Of a stretch of DNA of 21,494 nt, positions 14,796 to 21,494 are shown piece by piece; within the stretch, counting starts at the first letter, position 1; each line of letters starts with the position of its first letter. Origin of the DNA: Desulfobulbaceae bacterium (GTDB taxonomy: Bacteria; Desulfobacterota; Desulfobulbia; Desulfobulbales; Desulfocapsaceae). Where the stretch lies: the NCBI GenBank assembly GCA_024643445.1, contig JAHEMX010000001.1, forward strand, positions 10,755 through 32,248, written 5' to 3'. Below the pieces are notes generated by a model. That model was not told the origin of the DNA, searched no databases, and saw nothing but the letters and a program-made list of their open reading frames with translations. Made by a program: the position numbers and the translations under genes.

Positions 14796-17246
14796 TCAGG
14801 CGGTGGCAGGAAAACAGATATTCAGTACATCCTGGAAGGTTTTTGCAAAAAAGGGAGTAATTCCAGACCGGATATGCTCCGGCAGCAACGCAAAATCCTC
14901 CCGGTTATCCTCCGGCAGGATAACCTGCTTGAGCTTTGCCCGGGTGGCGGCGATGATTTTTTCTTTTACCCCGCCGATCGGCATCACCATGCCGCTCAGC
15001 GTCAATTCACCGGTCATTGCCGTATCCGGCACAATGGACTGCCCGATCGCGAGTGAATAGAGGGCGCAGGCCATGGTAATACCTGCCGAAGGCCCATCCT
15101 TTGGTGTGGCACCGGCCGGTACATGCAGGTGGATAAAATTCTTCATGAAAAATTCGAGCAATTTTTCATTATCCCGGCACAGAGATCTCACGTAACTATA
15201 AGCAATCTCAGATGATTCAACCATAACCTGGCCGAGCTGCCCGGTCTGTTTAAAGCCCGCCGTCCCGGTTGCCGCAGCAGCCGCTTCAATATAGAGTGTC
15301 GTGCCTCCCATGCTGGTATAAGCCAGTCCCGTCACCACACCGACACGAGGTTTACGGAAAATTTTCTCATCGGAGAAGACCTTTTTGCCAAGCAGTTCAG
15401 GCAGGTCTGATATCTTGATCCTTACCTTCCTGTCCGGATCCCTGACGAGTTCCTTGGCGACCTTTCGCAGGATTTTCTTGATCCGGTTCTCCAGGTTTCT
15501 TACCCCGGCTTCCCGGGCATAGCCGTCTACCATAGCGCCGATAACCGGCGTTGGAATACTTACCTGGCTTTTGGTCAGTCCATGCAATTTAAGTTGTTTA
15601 GGGAGCAGGTGCCGTTTGGCTATCTCAACCTTTTCAGCCTGGATATAACCCGGCAGACGAATAACCTCCATGCGGTCGATCAGCGGTGCAGGAATCGTCT
15701 CCATCTGGTTGGCGGTGCAGATAAAGAGAACCTTGGAGAGGTCAAAGCGGACATCAAGATAGTGATCAAGAAAATCCCGGTTCTGCTCGGGATCAAGGAC
15801 CTCAAGAAGCGCTGAGGCGGGGTCCCCTCGAAAACTTGCCCCGATTTTATCTATCTCATCCAGCATTATCAGCGGATTTGCTGTCTTGCAGGTCTTGATG
15901 GCCTGCAAAAATTTACCCGGCAGGGCTCCGATATAGGTGCGCCGGTGTCCCTTGATTTCAGCCTCATCCCGCATACCGCCAAGGGAAAAACGATAAAACT
16001 CCCGACCGAGGCTTCGGGCAATCGATTGCCCGACTGACGTTTTCCCCACCCCGGGAGGTCCTATCAAAAGAATAATTGAGCCGGCAAGATCTCCCTTGAC
16101 AATACCGACGGAAATGAGTTCAAGGATACGCTCTTTGACCTCATCGAGCCCGTAATGATCGTCATTCAGCACCTTCTCCGCCTTGGTGATATCGTAATTG
16201 TCTTTGGAATAGACCCCCCACGGCAGAATGGTGAGCCAGTCAAGATAGGCCCGGGTTACATTGAACTCGGCCGATGACGGTTCGAGGAGTTTGAGTTTTT
16301 CGAGCTCTTCCTTGATGCGTTCTTCGCCTTCTGCTGATGGCTTGAGCTTTTTCAGCCGCTTCTCAAATTTCTCGACCTCACTTTCCGCACCGTCCTTGGT
16401 AAGTCCCAGTTCTTTCTTGATCTCCTGCAGCTGCTGTTTCAGGAAAAATTCGCGCTGCTGCTTGGACAGTCTATCCTCAATCCGCTTGGAGATATCCGCT
16501 TTGATTTTCGATATTTCGATCTCTTTCTTTAATAAAATAAGAACCTGTTCAAGGCGCTTTTGCACCGAGGTGGTATCAAGAATGGCCTGGAGTTCCGATC
16601 CTGATGAGGTGGTCATGGAGGCGGCAAAATCAGCGAGTGCGCTCGGGTCACTGACATTGATTCGTTCGAGCAGCAAGCCCAGTCCTTCCTTGAATAGCGG
16701 GTTCAAGGTGACAAGCTCCTTGATGCAGTCGATAATGGCCACAGAATAGGCTTTCAGTTCATCACTGGCCTCCCGCCTCATCTCATACAGATATTCAACC
16801 CGTGCCTTGAAGAACGGCTGCTGCCTCGTCATCTCCTTGACCCTGAAGCGCTCCTGGGCCTGGGCAAGCAGTTGCAGGGGCTGCCCGGCCGTTGGCTGAG
16901 AAATCTGCACAACCCTGGCGGCAACGCCAACTTCAAAAAAATCTTCCATTGAACGGGGTGCATGTGCCATACCGGCATCAACAGGTTTGACCAGCAGCAG
17001 GCCAAGATAAAGAGGGGTGCCTTTTTCCTGGGCCTCAAGAATCATTTTCTGAATACCCTGGTCTTCCACCATTATCGGTCCCATCATCTTGGGAAACATC
17101 GGACGATCGAAGAGGGGAACAATAAGCAGGGCTTCGGGCAGCAGATCCTTGGCCAACACCAGTGAAGTTTCTGCTTCCTGAGTCTCATTTTCCTGATCCA
17201 GCTCAATATCTCCTTCAGGTGTTATGACAGTCGGCTTTTCAGACAT
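14796..17246 (-). CDS. lon: ATP-dependent Lon protease
   Basis: An 816-aa cytoplasmic AAA+ protease that degrades misfolded and regulatory proteins. The N-terminal substrate-binding domain (about 40-230, beginning LLIVPLFDRPMFP) is followed by a coiled-coil helical region (about 230-330; SKQQREFFLKQQL). The ATPase core has Walker A GPPGVGKT at 396-403, Walker B LIMLDEID at 459-466, sensor Asn513 and Arg525. The protease domain has the Ser-Lys dyad: Ser720 in PKDGPSAG and Lys763 in GGVKEK, 43 residues apart as in E. coli Lon. The length is normal for LonA; an acidic stretch at about 11-27 precedes the domain. ATG 17246 has AAGGAGGAG about 10 nt upstream. I could not identify a convincing promoter or a heat-shock sigma-32 site in the 240 bp upstream. 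Confidence 0.97.
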   Translation of the reverse strand: MSEKPTVITPEGDIELDQENETQEAETSLVLAKDLLPEALLIVPLFDRPMFPKMMGPIMVEDQGIQKMILEAQEKGTPLYLGLLLVKPVDAGMAHAPRSMEDFFEVGVAARVVQISQPTAGQPLQLLAQAQERFRVKEMTRQQPFFKARVEYLYEMRREASDELKAYSVAIIDCIKELVTLNPLFKEGLGLLLERINVSDPSALADFAASMTTSSGSELQAILDTTSVQKRLEQVLILLKKEIEISKIKADISKRIEDRLSKQQREFFLKQQLQEIKKELGLTKDGAESEVEKFEKRLKKLKPSAEGEERIKEELEKLKLLEPSSAEFNVTRAYLDWLTILPWGVYSKDNYDITKAEKVLNDDHYGLDEVKERILELISVGIVKGDLAGSIILLIGPPGVGKTSVGQSIARSLGREFYRFSLGGMRDEAEIKGHRRTYIGALPGKFLQAIKTCKTANPLIMLDEIDKIGASFRGDPASALLEVLDPEQNRDFLDHYLDVRFDLSKVLFICTANQMETIPAPLIDRMEVIRLPGYIQAEKVEIAKRHLLPKQLKLHGLTKSQVSIPTPVIGAMVDGYAREAGVRNLENRIKKILRKVAKELVRDPDRKVRIKISDLPELLGKKVFSDEKIFRKPRVGVVTGLAYTSMGGTTLYIEAAAAATGTAGFKQTGQLGQVMVESSEIAYSYVRSLCRDNEKLLEFFMKNFIHLHVPAGATPKDGPSAGITMACALYSLAIGQSIVPDTAMTGELTLSGMVMPIGGVKEKIIAATRAKLKQVILPEDNREDFALLPEHIRSGITPFFAKTFQDVLNICFPATA

Positions 17247-17485
17247 GTGTTATTTTCTCCTCCTTGAAAAAGGTATCATGCTCAATTGATTAAAATGGTA
17301 TGTCCTCTATCCATTTTGGCAATACTGATAAGCAAAATGATACCGGGAAAATATTACTCAAGAGGGTGTTTATAAACAGAGTGCTTCCGCTACTGAACCC
17401 ATGATCCCACGGTCTTGCATCAGCAGGGCCGAGCACCGCAGCAGTGCATGCAAATCCAAGCGCCCCCCCTGCCGCCGGATTGCTG

Positions 17486-17596
17486 TCAATTCATGATGGA
17501 CAGCAGGATGAGCAGTGCCAGAATGACGACGAAGATGATGCCGACCTTGTAGCACACAGCAGATTCATTCACCTGATGCATCGCATGGTTATCCAT
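17486..17596 (-). CDS. Small single-span membrane protein, 36 aa
   Basis: A short frame that I do not recognise from any named family. ATG 17596 has AAGGA 9 nt upstream on the minus strand. The peptide starts polar and His-containing (MDNHAMHQVNE), reaches a Lys at 17, and then has an uninterrupted hydrophobic stretch at 18-35 (VGIIFVVILALLILLSIM) ending in Asn and a TGA stop. This is one transmembrane helix with a short N-terminal tail. It lies 54 bp after the 216-aa membrane protein gene on the same strand and about 240 bp before lon, so it may be the last gene of the radA operon. Support is the ribosome-binding site, the coherent topology and the placement. It could still be a chance ORF, and homologues would settle it. 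Confidence 0.5.
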   Translation of the reverse strand: MDNHAMHQVNESAVCYKVGIIFVVILALLILLSIMN

Positions 17597-17650
17597 AGCA
17601 TATTATCCTTGTTGAAGATCAGCTTTCTCGCCGTTGTGTTCAGCGATGTG

Positions 17651-18301
17651 CTACTGCTCCTTGTTATTGTCTGCTCCGGGAGGAGGTGGCGGGCCGGTCT
17701 TTTTCCCGCTGTCGGAAAGCGGCGGTTCATCACCCGGTTTTGCCCCGGGAACAGCGATCTTTTCCAGATAAGCACCAACCAGGATAAAGGTCGCCAGCGG
17801 TTGCGTGATAAGAAAGGCAAGCGGCAATGACGAGCCAACCGACATGATGCCCACATAGATGATCGTTACCACGATATGGTCGCTGATCGGCTCTTCCGTT
17901 GCCATGTCCCACGATTTTCTCAAAGCCTCAAAGAGCCCGAGCTCCCGGTCGGTCATCAGAGGAAGCATATAAAACGCGGCAAAGGCGACAAAACCGACCA
18001 CGATAAAGCCGGGCAGAACGAGAAGCGAAAAACCGATAAGAGCCACGACGACAAGCAGCAGGAAAAAGACGAATAACGGAAAAAAAAGCCGCATCTGGGA
18101 AAAGAGGTCCTTTATTTCAGGTTCCCTCCCGTCCCGGACCACCCGCAGCAACGACTGGACATACCCCGCCGTCGTGACCGGCGCCAGGATACCCAAGGTG
18201 ATCATAATCAGGAGCATCTGAACAAAAGTAACCAGAAGAATCGACCCGATATGATCCAGCGTGTTTCGCCAGCTTTGCACTACAAGGTTCTTAAAATCCA
18301 T
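17651..18301 (-). CDS. Polytopic inner-membrane protein of unknown function (DUF975/DUF4013-like)
   Basis: A 216-aa protein with about four to five hydrophobic segments: roughly 18-45, 72-94, 95-117, 141-160 and 160-180. A soluble loop carries DGREPEIKDLFSQM (57-70). The central LLVLPGF (93-99), followed by a membrane run and then EALRKSW (125-131), recalls uncharacterised membrane families of the DUF975/DUF4013 kind, which have a conserved PG turn and an 'AL..S' helix. The C-terminal 35 residues are hydrophilic and proline-rich (a PPPPP run) and probably cytoplasmic. ATG 18301 has GAGGG 5 nt upstream; a GTG at 18322 would add seven residues with no better signal. It begins 26 bp after the radA stop and is likely cotranscribed. 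No function is assigned. Confidence 0.85.
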   Translation of the reverse strand: MDFKNLVVQSWRNTLDHIGSILLVTFVQMLLIMITLGILAPVTTAGYVQSLLRVVRDGREPEIKDLFSQMRLFFPLFVFFLLLVVVALIGFSLLVLPGFIVVGFVAFAAFYMLPLMTDRELGLFEALRKSWDMATEEPISDHIVVTIIYVGIMSVGSSLPLAFLITQPLATFILVGAYLEKIAVPGAKPGDEPPLSDSGKKTGPPPPPGADNNKEQ

Positions 18302-18327
18302 CTTGTCCCTCGCTTTGTCCACTATTG

Positions 18328-19686
18328 TTATTGAAAAAGCACCTCAAGAAATTCCTGGATGGTTGCAACTCCTGAAATCTCCATCGATGTCTTACCCCGC
18401 AACCGTTTAACATTTGTTTTCGGCATGATGAAGCCGCTGAACCCGAGCCGCTGTGCTTCTTTCAACCGCAGTTCCATATTGCCGACTGCCCGCACCTCAC
18501 CGGCCAACCCCACTTCCCCGCAAACAACCGTATCTGCCGCAACCGGCTTGTCCAGAATGCTTGAGGCAAGCGCACAGATAACGCCAAGATCGAGCGCCGG
18601 TTCATCAATTCGTATGCCGCCTGCAATATTGAGAAAAATATCATGACCATACAGATCCATACCGGCTTTCTTCTCAAGTACGGCACAGAGCAGTGCCAGG
18701 CGCTGCGGATCGGCCCCGATGGCTGTTCTTCTGGCCGTACCAAGGTTCGTCGGACTGACAAGGGCCTGCACCTCCACGAGAATCGGCCTTGTTCCCTCCA
18801 TGCTCGGCAGAACAACAGAGCCGGAAACATCAAGCGGACGCTCAGCTAGAAACATCTCCGAAGGATTGACGACCTGGACCAGCCCCTCTTCCTTCATCTC
18901 GAAGACCCCGATCTCATTGGTGGAACCGAACCGGTTCTTCACGGTCCTCAGCACCCGGTAGGCATGGGAGCGTTCGCCCTCAAAATAGAGCACCGTGTCA
19001 ACCATGTGCTCGAGAATTCTCGGTCCAGCCAGGGTCCCTTCCTTGGTGACATGGCCAACGAGGACCACCGGAATATTGTCCCGTTTGGCCATGTCAACCA
19101 GGCGGGCGGCTGATTCACGAACCTGGGTTACCGAACCCGGTGCGGAGGCATGCTCCTGGCAGGTCAGGGTCTGGATGGAATCAACCGCCAGAAGCGCCGG
19201 TTTCATCTCTTTGGCCATGGCGATGATTTTCTCAACGGCGGGTTCCGTTGCCAGGAATTGGTTTTCATGCAGTGCGGACAGGCGGCGTGCCCTCATCTTG
19301 ATCTGATGCGCCGACTCCTCTCCGGATACATAGAGTACCGTCATCCCCTGTCTGGCAAGAGATGAGAGCATATGCAGGAGCAGCGTGGATTTACCTATTC
19401 CCGGGTCTCCGCCGATCAGGATTACTGATCCCGCGACAATGCCGCCGCCCAGCGTCCGGTCAAGTTCCTCGATACCGGTTACGGCCCGCTCGTTCTCCTG
19501 CTCGGGTGCCGCTGTCAGGGGGTGCGGCTTCTCATAGTCGACCGCACCATGGCTGCCTCCGGCGATCGGCCGCAGTTCATCCATGCTCTCCCATTTGCCG
19601 CATTCGGGGCAGCGTCCAAGCCATTTGCCGCTCCGGTATCCGCACTCCCGGCAGGAATAATGTATCTTTTCTTTTACCGACTTGAT
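18328..19686 (-). CDS. radA: DNA repair protein RadA (apparent ATC start)
   Basis: A RecA-like ATPase that promotes branch migration in recombinational repair. With the start at 19686 it is 452 aa, close to E. coli RadA (460). The N-terminal C4 zinc finger is CREC-GYRSGKWLGR-CPEC (Cys12, 15, 26, 29). Walker A GGDPGIGKST is at 92-101, Walker B LLAVD at 165-169, the RadA signature KNRFG at 250-254, and the Lon-like C-terminal domain (GGIRIDEPALDLG) follows. No ATG, GTG or TTG exists between the in-frame TGA (19701-19699) and the finger. The codon at the expected start is ATC, followed by AAG TCG, and GGGAG lies 6 nt upstream. An ATG at 19584 (418 aa) would delete the zinc finger and has no such site. 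The cause is either a rare AUC start, a mutation, or a base error. Confidence 0.93.
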   Translation of the reverse strand: MKSVKEKIHYSCRECGYRSGKWLGRCPECGKWESMDELRPIAGGSHGAVDYEKPHPLTAAPEQENERAVTGIEELDRTLGGGIVAGSVILIGGDPGIGKSTLLLHMLSSLARQGMTVLYVSGEESAHQIKMRARRLSALHENQFLATEPAVEKIIAMAKEMKPALLAVDSIQTLTCQEHASAPGSVTQVRESAARLVDMAKRDNIPVVLVGHVTKEGTLAGPRILEHMVDTVLYFEGERSHAYRVLRTVKNRFGSTNEIGVFEMKEEGLVQVVNPSEMFLAERPLDVSGSVVLPSMEGTRPILVEVQALVSPTNLGTARRTAIGADPQRLALLCAVLEKKAGMDLYGHDIFLNIAGGIRIDEPALDLGVICALASSILDKPVAADTVVCGEVGLAGEVRAVGNMELRLKEAQRLGFSGFIMPKTNVKRLRGKTSMEISGVATIQEFLEVLFQ

Positions 19687-19833
19687 GGTTTTCTCCCTTC
19701 ACGGATAGTTCAGAAAAAAGCACTTATTCCCCTTTACTCAGGCGGCTCTGTGCCTATGTTAAGCAACAGTAACAATAGACTGTCATGTTGTGAAGAGAAT
19801 TCCCTGACAAAACGAATTGTATCATTTTTACGA

Positions 19834-20634
19834 ATGCAGATGCCAAATAATCAGAAAAATAGCGTCTCATCATGGATCCCGCTTTCAACCTCCCTCTCCT
19901 TTCTTCTGAGAAACAAGGTGCTGTTTGGCTGGTCACTGATGCTGGTGCTGATCACGATGATCCTTACCTGGCTTGGATATGAACTCACGACAGGAATGCT
20001 GGACAACCTGACATCAACCTTTTTTGCCTCTTCCCCGGCTGCCGAAGGCTGGTTGGGGTGGCTTAAACTGGGTGGCTGGTTCGCGGCGAAATACCTTTTC
20101 CTTCTGGTTTCGAGAATTGTAGCGTTTTTCCTTGCCTTTCTGCTTGCCTACAGCCTTTCCACGCCATTTTATGTTTTTCTCAGTACTGCTGCGGAAAGGA
20201 TTTTCTGCGGGGCAGGTTTCACAGCGGACGAGCCTGTCACGCTGCTGTCAATTTTGAAAGATCTCCTTGAGGGCTTTAAGATAGCAGCTTTTGGCATCCT
20301 CATAACGATAATCGCGCTTCCGGCCAGTTTTATACCGGTCGTCGGGCAAATAGCGGTTTTCGTTATCTACACCTTTTACTCTACCCTGATGTTTATCGAC
20401 TACCCTGCCTCCCGCAGGCATTGGAGTCTTGGACGGAAATTGTCCTGGATCAGAAAGCATTACCGGGTTTCCCTGCGCCTCGGTATCATTCCAGCGGTAA
20501 TAAGCATGGTGCCGGTGCTTAATCTGTTTCTGATCGCCGCTGCCTTTCCCCTTCTGACCGTGCACGCAACACTGAATTTCTCGAACATGGAGCAACCGCC
20601 GCCCCCTTCGGCACGTCCTCGCCCTTCCGGGTGA
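19834..20634 (+). CDS. EI24/CysZ-family integral membrane protein
   Basis: A 266-aa membrane protein with the layout of the EI24 domain (PF07264), which includes CysZ. Hydrophobic segments are at about 29-48, 82-110, 148-185 and 215-247. The signature region FIPVVGQI (166-173), then FIDYPASRR (187-195) and a late MVPVLNLFLIAAAFPLL (225-241), matches the family pattern of PvvG, DYplsRR and iPllN. CysZ proteins take up sulfate, but other EI24 members do not, and no cysteine-pathway gene is adjacent, so I do not assign transport of sulfate. The C-terminus is Pro-rich. The start is uncertain: ATG 19834 or 19840, neither with a clear ribosome-binding site. Longer frames run into radA and are unlikely. 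It is divergent from radA with about 147 bp between. Confidence 0.82.
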   Translation: MQMPNNQKNSVSSWIPLSTSLSFLLRNKVLFGWSLMLVLITMILTWLGYELTTGMLDNLTSTFFASSPAAEGWLGWLKLGGWFAAKYLFLLVSRIVAFFLAFLLAYSLSTPFYVFLSTAAERIFCGAGFTADEPVTLLSILKDLLEGFKIAAFGILITIIALPASFIPVVGQIAVFVIYTFYSTLMFIDYPASRRHWSLGRKLSWIRKHYRVSLRLGIIPAVISMVPVLNLFLIAAAFPLLTVHATLNFSNMEQPPPPSARPRPSG

Positions 20635-20639
20635 ATCCG

Positions 20640-21494
20640 TCACACCAGCTCCGCCATCACGACATTGGCAAAACGTCGACCTTTCAAGGATAGGCAGAGC
20701 ACCTCCCCGTTAAGTTCCAGCAATCCGTCTTCAACCAGGTTCACCAGGCTGTCGCCATAAACGTCGCGGTAGTTCAGGCCATAGCGCCTGATGAGCCGAT
20801 TCTCCTCGACACCTTCGAGGAGACGCAAACCCATGATGACCGTTTCCCTGAAGGAAGCAGCGGTATCTAGCTGCTCGCTTTCTTCAACGATCGGTCTGTT
20901 CTGCAGGAGATGCTCACTATAGCGGACGGGATCAGAAATTCTTCGTGAGCGTCGTCCGTTCAGGTAGCTCACCGCCCCGGCGCCGCAGGCAAGGTACTCA
21001 TCATTATGCCAATAGACAACATTATGCCGGCACTCGAATCCGGGCCGACTGAAGTTTGAGATTTCATACTGGGTGAATTTGTTTTTCGTGCAAAGCTCCT
21101 GGGTTATCTCATCCATGGCCAGGATCTCATCCTCTTCCGGCAAAATCAGACAACCCTGTTGTAAATTGTCGTAAAAGAACGTGTTTTCTTCAATGCCCAG
21201 CTGGTACAGGGAAAGGTGTTCGGGCTCCAGTGCCAGAGCCTGCTCGAGACTCCTGCGCCAGCTGTTTTGCGTCTGGTTCGGCAGGCCGTACATGAGATCC
21301 AGGCTGATATTTGAAAATCCGGCCCGACGACCATCCCTGAATGCCGAGATTCCCTGCGCAGCATTGTGCAGACGGCCCAGGGCCGCCAGTTCACCATCAT
21401 CACAGGACTGGATGCCCAGTGACAGCCTGTTGAACCCGGCCTGGTAGAGACCCCTGAGACCGGAGAGGTTCACCGTACCCGGATTTGCTTCGAT
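20640..21494 (-). CDS. hemW: HemW-like radical SAM protein (5' end outside window)
   Basis: The 284 visible residues are the C-terminal three quarters of a HemW/oxygen-independent coproporphyrinogen oxidase-like protein. HemW is a radical SAM-related heme chaperone rather than a true HemN. Family motifs seen are EANPGT at the window edge, RLSLGIQSCDD, LDLMYGLPNQT, HLSLYQLGIEENT, YEISNFSRPGFECRHN and YWHNDEYLACGAGAVSY, followed by the C-terminal winged-helix-like part (GLRLLEGVEENRL). The region with the CxxxCxxC iron-sulfur motif lies beyond 21494, so cluster binding cannot be judged. The frame is open to the right edge. It converges with the EI24-like gene with 5 bp between the stops. HemW and HemN are hard to separate by eye; the YEISNF and CRHN motifs favour HemW. 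Confidence 0.92.
   Translation of the reverse strand: MEANPGTVNLSGLRGLYQAGFNRLSLGIQSCDDGELAALGRLHNAAQGISAFRDGRRAGFSNISLDLMYGLPNQTQNSWRRSLEQALALEPEHLSLYQLGIEENTFFYDNLQQGCLILPEEDEILAMDEITQELCTKNKFTQYEISNFSRPGFECRHNVVYWHNDEYLACGAGAVSYLNGRRSRRISDPVRYSEHLLQNRPIVEESEQLDTAASFRETVIMGLRLLEGVEENRLIRRYGLNYRDVYGDSLVNLVEDGLLELNGEVLCLSLKGRRFANVVMAELV

Noticed and set aside
17247..17400. Sigma-32 heat-shock promoter for lon
   Set aside because: A CTTGAG and a CCGGTAT are present but only 10 nt apart, too close for a sigma-32 promoter.
17370..17555. 61-aa minus-strand frame upstream of lon
   Set aside because: His/Arg-rich with no domain or SD, and it overlaps the 36-aa membrane protein in another frame.
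19522..19833. Long N-terminal extension of the EI24-like protein into radA
   Set aside because: It would overlap the radA zinc-finger region in antisense, with unstructured sequence; the membrane domain begins after 19834.
1..21494. tRNA, rRNA, CRISPR array or riboswitch
   Set aside because: No cloverleaf, rRNA segment, regularly spaced repeats or recognisable aptamer core was seen on reading both strands; this was by eye, without covariance models.

Overview
The window joins an accessory natural-product region on the left (about 1-9.5 kb) to housekeeping genes on the right (about 11-21.5 kb). A short, AT-rich strip holding insertion-sequence remnants (about 9.5-10.9 kb) separates them. The housekeeping set is a class II DAHP synthase, an HtrA/DegP protease, Lon, RadA, a HemW-like radical SAM protein and a small HsdR_N-fold protein that I associate with sulfate-reducer genomes. 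It suggests a Gram-negative bacterium, most likely Desulfobacterota (former Deltaproteobacteria). That placement comes from family knowledge and general look, not from a marker search.

Left part, all on the minus strand and apparently one operon running toward position 1: a PAPS-type sulfotransferase (9534-8299), a Sfp-type phosphopantetheinyl transferase (about 8288-7491), a one-module type I polyketide synthase KS-AT-KR-ACP (7494-2860), and an NRPS beginning with condensation and adenylation domains and running off the left edge (2863-1). The PPTase/PKS and PKS/NRPS junctions are both ATGA overlaps, so the genes are probably translationally coupled. Read as an assembly line, the PPTase primes the carriers, the PKS extends and ketoreduces an acyl chain to a beta-hydroxyacyl-ACP, the NRPS condenses this with one amino acid (hydrophobic-looking pocket), and the sulfotransferase can sulfonate a hydroxyl group. 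No loading module, thioesterase, transporter or regulator lies inside the window.

Boundary: an AT-rich leader with a 22-bp near-palindrome upstream of the sulfotransferase, then a 5'-truncated IS3-family element (IS407-like OrfB, DDE residues intact). It abuts the start of a broken IS4-family transposase gene carrying an in-frame stop.

Right part: the HsdR_N-like gene and DAHP synthase (+, with a strong terminator), then degP (+), convergent with lon (-) across a perfect 20-bp hairpin. Next, reading leftward on the minus strand, come radA, a 216-aa polytopic membrane protein and a 36-aa single-span membrane protein, upstream of lon. radA lacks a normal start codon at the expected position: an ATC stands where ATG should be, behind a good ribosome-binding site. 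An EI24/CysZ-like membrane protein (+) is divergent from radA and converges on a partial hemW-like gene (-) with only 5 bp between stop codons.
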